Made by a program: the position numbers and the translations under genes
Assembly: GCA_015680685.1 (NCBI GenBank)
Contig: MNCI01008071.1
Span: forward strand, 279,045 to 343,044
DNA length: 64,000 nt
From: Gnetum montanum
Taxonomy: Eukaryota; Streptophyta; Gnetopsida; Gnetales; Gnetaceae
Direction: 5' to 3'
Shown here: one piece after another, positions 50,446 to 62,206 of the stretch
Numbering within the stretch: the stretch's first letter is position 1
How the letters are laid out: every line of letters starts with the position of its first letter
Notes under the pieces: generated by a model
What the model was told of the DNA's origin: nothing
Database searches by the model: none
What the model saw: only the letters and a program-made list of their open reading frames with translations

Positions 50446-51974
50446 AATGACCCCTCTTATTTGAAAAATGGATTTCATTCCTTCAACTAAATTCTTAAAT
50501 GTGAGGACAATCCTAAACCATGAACTCTTGCAATTTTAGCAACAATATTCATGTATGATGAATGTCATCCCTATACCTCTTATTTATTAGAGAAATCCTT
50601 CTAAATTGTGGAGGTTCCTAATACTTGGTAAATTCAACTCTAATCATTAGATTGATGGCCCATCCTCATAAATCTAAAAATGTAAGGATTGAGTTTTTTT
50701 TTCTTAAGGATGAAAAAACTAAAGAGAAAGAAAAGGAGAGGCTTTATGTGAAGCTAGTGACAATGCTGAATTAGATTATATATATTCCATATATATGATG
50801 CCTAACAATGTATAACCTACAAAAGTCAAACAAGGTTTGACTTCTCAATCATCTAAAAAATTCCTTAAGGATGATTAACCAGACATTCCCTTCCCTATGA
50901 AGAAGATGCTAGCTTAAGGATGTTTGATAAGACCATATTACACCACTATAGATAACACCATCTACTTATTCCCATCCTCCATGTGAAACTCCTACTCTTA
51001 GCCAAAACTTTTTAAATGTTGAACGAAAATTTTTGAGAGTAAGTGGTGACAAAATTTTCATTTAGCATTTAAAAATTTAACACAAAGGCATGTCCTAAGC
51101 AATATAGACTTAACCTAGCTTTACACTAAAAAATAACTAATTTAAATACCTACCTATAATTTTTTTTAAAATAAAACATAAAAAAACTAATACTACATAC
51201 ATCCTTATACCAATAACAAAATAATATAGAGAACCCCCAACAAATTGTAGAATTGAACAAATAATATTTGAAAAAATAACTTACCCTACAATATATACCC
51301 TTTATAACAACATAAGCATAATACCAAAATCCTTTAAACAACTTGCTTCAAACAAACTTAAAACTATTCTAGCAATCTATGTTTAATTAACCTTCTTTTG
51401 AAATTATACATTCTACATCAATTATCTCTTGCTACACAGCAACATTGCAAATATCTAACAAAGAAGACTAACAACTAAAAGATTTTAAAAAAAATGCATA
51501 GAGATAAAAAAAACTATATAAAGAAGCTAGCAAGAAGAAACAAAAATGTCTATAGCAAACTACTATATCCAACAACTACTAGATGAAAGACTAAGAAAAC
51601 ATGAACAAAAATACTCTTAAAATAACAACAAAACCAACTATAGACAAAAGGCAAATGAGCAAATAAGAAGAATAGAAAAAATGAAGAGAAAAAAAAAAGA
51701 AGAGAGGCTTCATGGAAGGGCAATGAAAATGTTGAACTAGATTATATATATTTTATATATAAGTTCACCAAGAGTGTATGGTCTACAAAAGTTAATTTAG
51801 GTTTGACTTCTCAGCCATCTAGAAAACATCTTAAGGATAATTGACTAGACATTTCCTTCCCTTTGAAGAAGATTCCACCTAAAGGACACTTGACAAGACA
51901 TACTACACCATTATAGAAAATAATATCTACTTCTCCCTATCCTTCATTTTAAACTCCTATTCTCAACTAAAAAT
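50446..51974. repeat. Dispersed repeat unit next to element E
   Basis: Block X (50445-50690) resembles 62325-62560. Block Y (50730-51010) resembles 51715-51970 and 62207-62315; all Y copies carry CTACAAAAGT- or CAAAAGTC-like starts, GACTTCTCA and CCCTTCCCTNTGAAGAAGAT. Between the Y copies (51010-51715) lies AT-rich DNA with nothing recognisable. The element to which X and Y belong is unknown. Confidence 0.6.
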
Positions 51975-53004
51975 CCATACGAATACGAGCATTTCACACA
52001 CGATCTGATCGAATTCCAAGGACTAAGTGCTTATGTGCCCTTGTGGAACAAGGATAGGTTGGTTGATCATTATCTTCCCAAGCTTACCTTTATGTCACAA
52101 TTGTATGGTTAAGTAAGCTTGAGGCATATGATTTTTATAGCTTTTATGTTTATATGTCCTCCGCTAGTAGGGAAGAAGAGAGGTAACTAAGTGACTAATT
52201 TAACTTAACTACTCATTAACTAAGTTCTAACTAATCCTAACACTAGCATCTGTTCGCACTTGTCATACACATCTTGAACCAGTGCAACATTTCTAGGATT
52301 ACCAAACGCTAATTGTTACTGGGTTACCAAGCATTACACACATGCTCGAAGTGGTCGTGCTTGTGTAATTTAATTATTTTCTTAATTGATCAAAATGAAT
52401 TGCTATGCTAATAATAGAAATGTAAAGTACATAAAATGAATTTTCTTAATTGATCAAAATGAATTGTTGTGCGAATAATAGAAATGTAATGTGCATAAAA
52501 GGAAATAAAACAAAATAAATGCATAAGAAAATAAAATAAAAGAAATGTGTAAGAAAAAATATCTCAAGTGCTGCAAGGATGAATTGAAGATCTCATCTTT
52601 ATTGCCATACACAAGCTGTGCTCAAATACACAATGCTTTAATAAAGATCTATCCACACTTAGACCTCTTGCTGTGGGCACTTGGAAAATCCTTTAGCTTT
52701 CAAATAAACTACAAGAGTTTCACTACTTCACTACTAAAAGACTTCTTCCCAATTGTGTGCTTGGGCACAGTATTTATAGACTTGGGAGCAACTACTCCAA
52801 TAATTAGAGTAACGACTCTAATAATTAGAATAACTACTAAAGTAATTGCTAAAGTAACCACTCTAATAATTAGAATGACTACTAGAGTAACCGCTAGAGT
52901 AACCACTCTAATAATTAGAGTAACTGCTAGAGTAACCGCTAGAGTAACCACTCTAATAACTAGAATAACTACTAGAGTAAACACTAAAGTAACCACTCGC
53001 ATCA
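51975..53004 (-). repeat. Element E 3' LTR (left copy), outer end truncated
   Basis: Similarity to the right LTR begins at CCATACGAATA, so the terminal 36 bp (TGATGAGC...) are absent. An internal 64-bp tandem duplication (52381-52444 and 52445-52508) is unique to this copy. The TATA box is the complement of 52771-52778. U3 is the palindromic array 52795-52997. Confidence 0.87.
52795..52997. repeat. CTCTAATAATTAGAG array in U3 of element E (left)
   Basis: The array is built from a 12-bp core (CTAGAGTAACCR) alternating with the palindrome CTCTAATAATTAGAG. Because units are multiples of three, long ORFs appear in several frames on both strands; these are not genes. The matching array is at about 62023-62200. 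Confidence 0.85.
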
Positions 53005-53016
53005 TACACCTATGAC

Positions 53017-54880
53017 TAAATGAAAACTCGCCCTCAAGTTCCTTACAAAATATTGGGAAGGTATGGGATTGTTGACTAATTGAGAACTAATGGTGGAATG
53101 GGATAATAGACTCAACGTGCCTAGTGAAAAAACCAATAATCATATTACAACATTAGTGTTCATGACCATTGTGGTGAACACTCATACATAAATGACATCC
53201 AAGCCTTTATTTGTCAGCTTGAAGAGAAAAAGAGAGAGAGAAAGAAGATGGAGCATGTTGCTGCCAATGCTGAGATCATGCCTTCCATTGTTTATCCATA
53301 ACCATGCCACCAAACTTTCTCCTTTTGTAAATACTCTAGTTCTGGTCCATCCTAAGTGCTTCCTCCAAGCCTAGTCCACTGTTTGTATGATCACCATTTT
53401 CACACATAACACAGTCACAAATGAGAAAGGATAGATAATCCACAATGCAGTTGATACCTTGCCTCGATATGAAGCGCATTGGCTAAGTTGTGGTTATGGT
53501 AGAAACTAGTTCTAAGATTTATCACTAGCAACTACCCAAAGTGTAGGGGTTAGGCAATTAGTAAAATGGAAAAAATTTGAAAAATTTATGCCAGGGCCCC
53601 CACGACTAAGAGTGAACCTCTAGTAGCTATAAGATGGAAAAACATGAGGAACAAGAAAGATGAAAAATATCAACGACAATGCCAATAAAGTGGATGTCAT
53701 GGATGGGGATGAAATAAGAAATGATTGATTGCATGAAATTTTTAAGGGAAAGAAGTTAACAATTGCACTAGAAAGAAATGCCAGTGGGTCCTCCCCAAAG
53801 TAGGCTCATGCCCTTTATTCCCTAACAAACCCACAAACCAAAGAGTCCGTAGGCTCTATGAATGTTATTTGGAAGCAAGAGTTAAAAACTTACCCACAAT
53901 AATTCACCAAAAAAACACAATGCATCAACCTAGAATAGACTAATGATAAAATCAGCAATGAAGTGGAAAATGGAAAGAAAGATGGAGAGGAGAGAATGGA
54001 ATGGAATCCCAACAACAAGGTTGTGTAAAGCCCCTTTTGTATTTCATGGTTAAGATAATTGAGTAGAACTCATCCCAAATCTAGACTCAAACCAACCACA
54101 TTTAGTGACCTCGCATCAATACACTTGACCAATCCATCCTATTGAGACAACAAGAATGCTTCCACAAAGAGTGACCACCATCCTAAGGAGAGTGAGATGG
54201 AGAAGCAAGAAGTAAGAAAGGGCCTTAGTTAGAGGGAACCTTCAAGCATGAGTAACATGTCTTTCTAGTGCCAGAACTAGCACTTGTAGCCCATATTGCT
54301 TTATTATGTCTAAGGGGTGTGCTTTGAATTCTCACCTTTTTCTCTTTTTTTTATGTGTGAGAACCACACCATGCAAAGACTTATTTTTATTGACTTAGCT
54401 TCTTGATATTTAAACAATGTTAGAATGGAAAAACCCCCAAGAAAAAACATCCAAGCACCCAAGAGAATGGCCAACACTAATGCATTTAATCCCCTTTAAG
54501 TCATACCCTTTTCATCCTTTGAGTCTTTCCTTGGTTTGAAAAATACCCAGCCACCAATTCATTAACAAGTTTACTTTGAAAAAGGGGATTGTATAGTTCC
54601 AAGCCAAAGGAGACCATAAAGTTGTGTGGATGAGTGGACGGAAGTACCAAAAGAACCACACCTTAATATCAGCATCATAATTCAAAGGTAAAAACAAAAC
54701 ATTAGTAATCAATATGATATAATTCAATCCACCATCATGAGCACTTATTAGATGACGAATAAAGTTAAAACAAGCAAACAAAAAAATAGTAAAAACATGA
54801 ACGATGGTGTAAAAAAAATAAGAAAAGTTGAAAGAATGTGTAAAACAAAAATTCAAAAAGAACTAAGGGCCTAGAATGTT
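53017..54880 (-). other. Element E 3' non-coding region
   Basis: It matches the 3' region of C block by block (for example CTACCCAARGTGTAGGGGTT at 53534 and 24415; the degenerate hairpin near 54355). No protein motif was found. It holds the complement of TTAGTTATGGGGGAGATGG at 54891-54911, just downstream of integrase. Confidence 0.75.
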
Positions 54881-54884
54881 TAGC

Positions 54885-57800
54885 ATATGTGGCCATCTCC
54901 CCCATAACTAAGTTGGAAGGAGGAGATTCAAAATAGTGAGCAAGGTTGTCCATCAAGAGAGGTAGCATGTGTATTGGCTATCCTAAGCTCTTGGAAAGGT
55001 TTGGTTTATTGCAAATTGACCAAAATTTTCTTATCCAAGCTCTTAGGATTGTATATTGTCATGGCCCCTTAAGGAAAAATTGCATAAATAATATAAGGTC
55101 CTTCCCACAGTGTTTGAAATTTAGTACGTCAGGCACATGTGTGGGATTCTAGTAGAGAACCTTATCTCCTAGTTGATATTTAACTTTCCTAATTCTTAGG
55201 TCATGAAATTATTTATTGAAGGCCTTGTGCAATTTGTTAGATGATAGGGCAGCTAATTGATTTTCATCTAGCAAGTTAAGGATTACTAACTATTGTTTCT
55301 ATGCTAGATCAAGGTCAAGGTTGAGGTCACATGCCATGGATAGTGTACAGAGCTCAGTTTGAATGGGAAGTGTTGGCAATTTACCATACACTAACTCATA
55401 GGTTGAGTAGCCTGTAGGAAGTTTCCATGTGGAGTGGTATGCCGAAAGAGCATCGTTCAGTTTAGTGCTTCCATCTTGCCTAAATTTGCTAATGGTTCTT
55501 GTCAATATCTTTGTAATCTCCCTGTTGGTGACTTCTGCTTGACCGTTCACTTGGGGGTGGTATGGTGTAGCCAATTTATGTTCAACCCTTAAGTGTTGTA
55601 TTAATTTTTGAAAATTTTAACCTGTGAAGTGTGTACCATTGTCTGAAATAACTACATGTGGCATACCAAACCTGTTTATGATTTGTTATTGAACAAATCG
55701 TGTAGCTGTAGATGATGTACAATCTTTAACAGTAGTTGCTTCAACCCATTTTGTTAGGTAATCAACAACAACAATAATATAAGCTTTTCCATTAGACATT
55801 GATGTAATCAGCCCCATAAAATCAATTCCCAAAATGTTGAAGGGTTCTAATGGTTGAATCCATTGTTGTGGACCCTCCATTCTAGCAGTCATTCCCCCAT
55901 CACATTGACATTGCTCACAAGATTGGATGAAACGATGGGCATCTCAAAATAATGTAGGCCAATAATATCCTACAAGCAAGATCTTCATGGTTGTTCTTCT
56001 CCCAGTGTAATGACTCCCACAAGGACCCTCATGAGCATCTTAGAGAACTCGCAGTTGATCTATATTAGGAATAGACCATCGAACCAAGCCATCAGGACAT
56101 ACTTTGTAAAGTTACCCAATGATCTCCAAAAAGTACTTGGCTTGGTGAAGAAACTATTGCTTCTTCTTAAGGTTCAACTCTTGTGATGTTTGTTGGGTGA
56201 GGAGATAGGTAAGAATGTTACTGTACCAATTTGTCTCTGTGGGTGATTGATTATTCACTACACCAACAAAGAGGAATTTATTAGGGAAATGATCAAAAAT
56301 TAGATACTCATCCTCTTTGTTGTCCCATCGCAACTGAGATAAATGATCAGCAACTACATTCTCAGTGCCCTTGCAATCGATCATTGTTAAATCGAACTCT
56401 TGTAGGATTACAAGCCATTGTATGATACGAGGGCTTACCATTGGCTTATTCATAAGGAACCAGATTGCACTATGATCTGCAGCTATATATATTTTATATC
56501 CCAATACATAGTGTCTAAAATTTTCTAGTGCAAACACTACAACCATTAATTCTTTCTCTGTGGTAGTGTAGTTAAGTTGTGTACTAGCGATACTTCTACT
56601 TGCACAGTGGATGTAATAAGGATGCTTTTGGTCATCTAACTATGTAAGTATGGCTCCTAAACAATAGTTGGATGTGTCAATCATGATATGGAATGGTTTG
56701 GACTAGTTAGGAGCTTGTAGAATGGGTGTTTCTACTAAATTCTATTTCAGAGTTTGGAAAGCTCATTCGCATTCTTTGGTCCACTCGAAAGGTATGTCCT
56801 TTTTCGTAAATTCCACCAATGGTTTGGCAACCTTTGAAAAGTTCTCAATAAATATCCTATAGTAGCCAGTATGTCTAAGGAATGATTGAATATCTTTGAT
56901 AGTTTCTAGTTGACAAGTAATTCCTTAGATAATTTTGATTTTCTTGGGGTCTACCTCTATCCCTATGTGTGAGATTTTGTGCCCTAGTACTATGCCTTCT
57001 TGGACCATCAAATGGCTTTTCTACTAGTTGAGCCTCAAATTGATTTCTACACATCTTTTTAACACTTTCTCTAACTTGTCCAAGGCTTGATCAAAGTTTG
57101 CTCCATAACTAGAGAAGTCATCCATAAACACCTCCACACCATTCCCTATCTGCTATTAGAATATGCTTAGAACTAGTTATTGAAATGTTGGAGGGGCATT
57201 GCACAAGCCAAATGACATCTATTTGTATGCGAACATTCCCCAAGGACTGGTTAATGTAGTCTTGGCTTGGTCTTCTAGGGATATTTGTATTTGGTTATAT
57301 CTTCTATATCCATCTAGAAAATTGTAATAGTGATGTCGTTCGATGCTGTCTAAGACTTGGTCGACAAATGGCAATGGAAAGTGATCTTTGAATGTTGCCA
57401 TATTTAGTAGCCTGAAATCTATGCACACCCTCCATTTTCCTCCCTTTTTAAGCATAATAACTAAGGGGCTAACCCATTCGCTATCAGCAATGGGGTATAT
57501 AAAACTAGCCTTGAGAAGCTATTCAATTTCTTCCTTAACTACTTGCTTCAGCTTAGGGTTCAATCGTCTCTACAGTTGTCTTCAAGGCTTCATTGAGGGG
57601 TTAGTGTACATTCTATGTTGCCATATCCTAGGATCTATTCTAGTTAATTTGGAATATAACCAAGCAAAGGCTTTCAACCATTTATTTATTACCTTCAGCA
57701 CTTCTTCTTTCTATTGAGGAGCAAGCTTAACATTGATAATTACCGATTTTCCATTTTTAAGGAATGTGTACTCCATTCCGATGGGTAATGGTTTCAGCTC

Positions 57801-58490
57801 GAAGGGCTCCTACTTAAATTTCTCAAGGACTTCCAACATCCCCTAGTTGATATTTTCAAGGTTAAGACTTGCTCCAATGCACCTATGCTATCGATGTAAG
57901 CACAAGTCAAACCCTCAGTTGGTTCCATGCATATGAGTGAATTGCTTTCTTGATCAACTGTCAGCCACTGGGTGTCTTCCTATCATGTGGCTACTACATA
58001 CAGGCATCTTTGTATGTTAATCACTTGTTCACACTGATTACATATAGGAAATGCTAAACTTTTCACAAACCATAACCTCTGTACGCAATTACACTCTGTG
58101 TCACTATATGCGATGCACAGAACTTTCTTCTTCTCAATCTTTTTGAATGTATTTTCCTTTGATATTTCTAAGAAAAGATCATGGATTCCTAGGTGTGCAT
58201 CAATGGTTCTTAGCCATGCTCTTCCAATTATGATTGGGAAGTCCCCCTTACTTTTGTTTACCTGAATCACTAGGAAGTCAGTTGGGTATGATCACCCACA
58301 AATAGTGGTAATAATGTCTTTCACTAATCCCAATGGGACAATGATGAACTAGTATGCCAACCCTAGATGGATGTTTCTCTTTTTCAATGGAGGTAGGTCC
58401 TAGGCCTTCTACATTTCTTGAGAAATCAAGTTGAGACTAGAACCTAAATCCAAAAGATCCTTGCACAATGCATTCCTAGCAATTTGTAAG
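54885..58490 (-). pseudogene. pol: Element E pol: protease, RT, RNase H, integrase
   Basis: Minus-strand order: protease with CKDLLDLGSSLNLIS (about 58425-58470; D kept, S of D-S-G changed to L) and DFPIIIGRAWLRTIDAHLGI. RT follows (56780-57530) with SFIYPIADSEWVSPLVIMLK, KKGGKWRVCIDFRLLN and VEVFMDDFSSYG (near 57120-57150). RNase H (56154-56700) has TTEKELMVVVFALE, AADHSAIWFLMNK and CKGTENVVADHLSQLRW. Integrase (54885-56060) has zinc part DAHEGPCGSH...SCEQCQCDGG, then GIDFMG, VISDNGTHF and NGQAEVTNREI, so the D-D-E residues are all present. The enzymes copy element RNA and insert the DNA. Several in-frame stops (for example near 55,680 and 57,170) make it a pseudogene, though a young-looking one. 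Confidence 0.9.
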
Positions 58491-58519
58491 TATATCAAAG
58501 GATCCCAGGATTAGAAAAT

Positions 58520-61093
58520 TTCTTGGGAAGGTGGCCAACTTTGATCCAATCAGTGATGGCATGTGTTAACATGATAGTATGCATTGAGTGTGGTGATTGG
58601 GTTGAAGGGGGTTCTGAAGTTTTGATTGATATTAAGGCATCTAAGGAATCAGCCACTTGTGATTACAAGGGCTTGGTTGGACTATTGGTTCTAAAGAAAG
58701 GTCTTTTCTTCATGTGGCTATTAGAACCAATAGTAGGTTGAGAGTTAATAGCCCTCATGGTGTTACGTTGCTTCAGTTATATAGAGATTTCACCTTGCAT
58801 TGCGGGAGCAGGTGGTAGTGGAGCTATTGGTGGAAGAAATGCAGCTGAATGAGAAGGATGATATGCTTATAGAATATTTCCTCTAGAAGAGGGAGTCCCA
58901 TAGTACTTGCAAGCTTGGTAGTGAGGTTGAGGAGTGATGTGACTAGTAGAGTTATGTGGGGAGATTGGCTACAGCATGCAATATCCATATGGGTCAGGTT
59001 GTCGGTAACAATACTATTACCTTGGTGGTGGCATTCCCCATAATTGTGGGCATTTCCACTATTGATATTGCTCAATTGGTTGTGGTGGAGTTCCACTTAG
59101 ATAATACGTTAAGGGTTGGTGGAACTGTCTTGGGTTACCTTGAAGGTAAGGTAACCTATAGGGTGTTTTTCTTTTGTTTAATCATGGGTTGAGTGCATAC
59201 ACCCCAAACTCCTATAAATGTGAGATTACAAGGCAACATCCCATAGGATGATCATATTTACATATCTCAAATCCACTATCATTATCTATTTCCAAATCCA
59301 CAACCTCTTCAATGATGGAAACTTTGCCCTTACCCTTGCTACGTGCATGTTCAGCCTCTTTCTTTTTTCTTTTCTCACTACCTTGCTCTCTAGACTCCTC
59401 TACTATTTTAAGAATAGTTTGAAATCTATTATCTAGGGAATCCCACATTTGATTTACCTTTGCTAAAAATTTTGATGTCATCTTTTAGATAGGAAAATTT
59501 TTCCTATTCACCATCTCTTCGAGTGGTGACTCTTCTTCATCCTCACAAAATGTTACTCCCCTCTTCTAGAGGGAAGGATCTTGATTATACTCTTCTGCAC
59601 TTTCTCTCTTTTGTAGCTCACCTTCTTTCTTAGCAACTTGCTCCAACAGTCTTTGGATTTGATGGGACCTAAAATCGGATAGTCTTCCTTGGGCATAAGT
59701 CCCAAGGTTTCTTCTCATTTCATGCCCAAGCCCATCCACGAGATGACGCAGTGGATCCCTTTGCAATTAACCATGTCCAAGACAATAATGTAACAATGCA
59801 TACTATCATCCCATGGTAGCATCCAAGGGTTCATGCCCTCCTTATTTCCAACCTTGCATTTACTTTTAAAAGTTAGACACTCGAGAGTACATTTGGTACT
59901 TATCATAGAATAATTCTAACATAGTACTCCATGTATGAATATATTCTAGTTCTAAGAACTAGTACCAACTTTCTGCTTCTTTAACTAGTTTCCACATGAA
60001 CAACTTAAGTTTTTTCCATTCATTCTCTATGTTTTGTAAGGCACATGCATCATGGAATGCTTGTAATTGATTTTGAGGATCAACATCATATCCCCATTCA
60101 AATCATGGGATATTGTTCATATCTAATGTTTTGATCCTACTATCTTTTTTGTGCCTTGTTGGAATTCTAATAGCCTTAGTTATGTCTAACATACTTTGAG
60201 TAGTGAGTAGGGGTTCATTGTGATCATCTCGTCCATAGCATCTATGATGCCTATGTTGTTTCCTACTCTTCATTCTTCTATGTTGTGATTCTCTAAAGTG
60301 CCCTTGTCCCATTTCCTAGCTGTTTCACCTATGACTTCCACTTTCCCTACCTTCATCCCCATGGTCTATGTCTGGATACTAAAGGAGAGGGTAAAGGAGA
60401 TGATAAAGGTGAAGAAGAAGGAGAACCATCACCATGATGGTGTCTACTACTTTCTCTTCTACGATCTCAACCCCGATCATGATTGCAATCAAAATGTCCA
60501 CATTTATCATGAGTTCATGTCCCTTTTTTAGACCCTTTGTGCCTGTGGGTATCAGAACCTAGGTTATGAATAGTGGAATGAAGGTTTTGATACATAACCC
60601 CATGGCCAAGGTCAAGGGGAGGAACATCGTTGTGTGGGCGACTACCTGAGGTAGGTTCACCACCCTCATTTTTGCTTAAGACATGTGGGGCATCCTGGGA
60701 CCACTTACCCTTCAAAGACTTATGATGTCTCTCTTGTTGCAAGTCCCTTTGATGTTGTGCCTCTATGGGATGGTATTCTCCTGATTCATGGTCTTGCACA
60801 ACGTATTCTATGTGTAAGTGTGGCATGCCAAAAATTCATGTTAGGGCATGAAGAAGCATGCTTGGGACTGAACGATTGGGAGGTAACACTATGTTATCTT
60901 CTAAGTCTCGCCAACACAGTTATTCATCTTGATGGAGGATAAAGGTGAAGTCTGTTATATACTCATGAGGATGAATATATACCACTCGAACTTGTTGAGG
61001 GACTAGCGGATCAACATCATGTGTATTACACCACCGACTATTTCCTATTTCAAACCTAGGCAGTGAGGCACTTTCATACGAAGAGGGAGACAT
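58520..61093 (-). pseudogene. gag: Element E gag
   Basis: The likely start is the ATG at 61093 (MSPSSYESASLPRF), 117 bp inside the primer site. Blocks in order are VPQQVRVVYIHPHEYITDF, NIVLPPNRSVPSMLLHAL, the long open piece 60515-60826 (MPHLHIEYVVQDHESGEY, HHKSLKGKWSQDAPHVLSKN), an Arg/Ser/His/Pro-rich stretch with poly-Ser, MLDITKAIRIPTRHKKDSRI, the core with LVDGLGHEMRRNLGTYAQGR and QIQRLLEQVAKKEGELQKRE (59566-59766), WDSLDNRFQTILKIVEE, a knuckle remnant CKYDHPMGCC (near 59225), and the Pro/Tyr tail. Stops and frame changes break it, mainly between 59,770 and 60,500. Confidence 0.85.
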
Positions 61094-61210
61094 ACTTGTC
61101 TATTCAGTGTGTAATGTATTCTTGTTTATTATTTTCTCAACCAACCCTAAGGGTTTGTTCCAACAATGTGAATGATTTTCTATGTTCTAGTTAGCACACA
61201 AACAACTAAG

Positions 61211-61228
61211 TCCCCAGCAACGGTGCCA
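61211..61228 (-). other. Element E primer binding site
   Basis: TGGCACCGTTGCTGGGGA on the minus strand differs by only two bases from the standard tRNA-Asp-type Athila site, the best preserved in the window. Confidence 0.9.
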
Positions 61229-61229
61229 A

Positions 61230-62206
61230 TGATGAGCAACGAGATGCCCCTATGCTCAACCATACGAATATGAGCAACTCACGCACGATCCGGTCAAATT
61301 CCAAGGACTAAGTTCTTATGTGCCCTTGTGGAACAACAACAAGTTGGTTAATTTTTGTCTTCCCAAGCTTACCTGTATGTCACAATTATACGGTTAAGTA
61401 AGCTTAAGGCATATGATTTTTATAGCTTTTATGTTTTTATGTCTTACGCTAGTAGGGAAGGCAAGAGGTAACTAAGTGACTAATTTAACTTAACTACTCA
61501 TCAACTAAGTTCTAACTAATCCTAACATCAACATCTATTCCCACTTGTCGTACACATCCTAAACTAGTGTAACACTGTTGGGATTACCAAATGCTAATTA
61601 TTACTGGGTTACCAAGCGTTACACACATGCTTGAAGTGGTCGTGCTTGTGTAATTTAACGATTTGCTTAATTAATCAAAATGAATTGTTGTGCTAATAAT
61701 AGAAATGCAAAGTGCCTAAAATAAAATAAATGCATAAGAAAATAAAATAAAAGAAATGAGTAAGAAAACAAATCTCAAGTGCTACAAGGATGAATCGAAG
61801 AGCTCATCTTTATTTCCATACACAAGTTATGCTCAAGTACATAATGGTTGAATAAAGATCCATCCATACTCTAACTTTCAACCATTATACTCAAGTTATG
61901 CAGGCACTTGGAAATACTCTAACTTTCAAATAGACTACAAGAGTTTCACTACTTCACTACTAAAAGACTTCATCCCAATTATATGCTTGGGCACTATATT
62001 TATAGATTTGGTAGCAACTACTCTAATAATTAGAGTAACCACTCTAATAATTAGAATAACTACTAAAGTAACCATTAGAGTAACCACTCTAATAATTAGA
62101 ATAACTACTAAAGTAACCATTAGAGTAACCACTCTAATAATTAGAGTAACCACTAGAGTAACCACTCTAATAATTAGAATAACTACTAGAGTAATCACTC
62201 TCATCA
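61230..62206 (-). repeat. Element E 5' LTR (right copy)
   Basis: The 977-bp LTR reads TGATGAGAG...GCTCATCA on the minus strand. The TATA box is the complement of 61997-62004. U3 (about 200 bp) is the CTCTAATAATTAGAG array. Confidence 0.92.
61997..62004 (-). promoter_or_regulatory. TATA box, element E 5' LTR
   Basis: TATAAATA on the minus strand lies directly downstream of the palindromic array and would drive the genomic RNA toward gag. Confidence 0.7.

Larger units (their letters stand above)
51975..62206 (-). mobile_element. Element E: Athila-like element with full gag-pol
   Basis: A 10.2-kb minus-strand element has LTRs at 51975-53004 (3', outer 36 bp missing) and 61230-62206 (5'). A primer site adjoins the 5' LTR and a purine tract (complement of 53005-53016) the 3' LTR. 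Gag, protease, RT, RNase H and integrase all lie in order on the minus strand, followed by a 1.9-kb 3' non-coding region matching C. No env-like ORF was seen. The outer right flank is CTTGC; the left duplication cannot be tested because that LTR end is lost. Scattered stops remain, but this is the best preserved pol in the window. Confidence 0.9.

Noticed and set aside
52545-53015. 156-residue plus-strand ORF and overlapping minus-strand ORF of Thr/Val/Ile repeats
   Set aside because: Both are translations of the 12/15-bp U3 array of element E; units are multiples of three, so several frames stay open. The same occurs at 61935-62223.
53017-54880. Possible env-like ORF downstream of integrase in element E
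   Set aside because: No open frame of useful length and no signal or membrane pattern; the same region in B and C is also non-coding.
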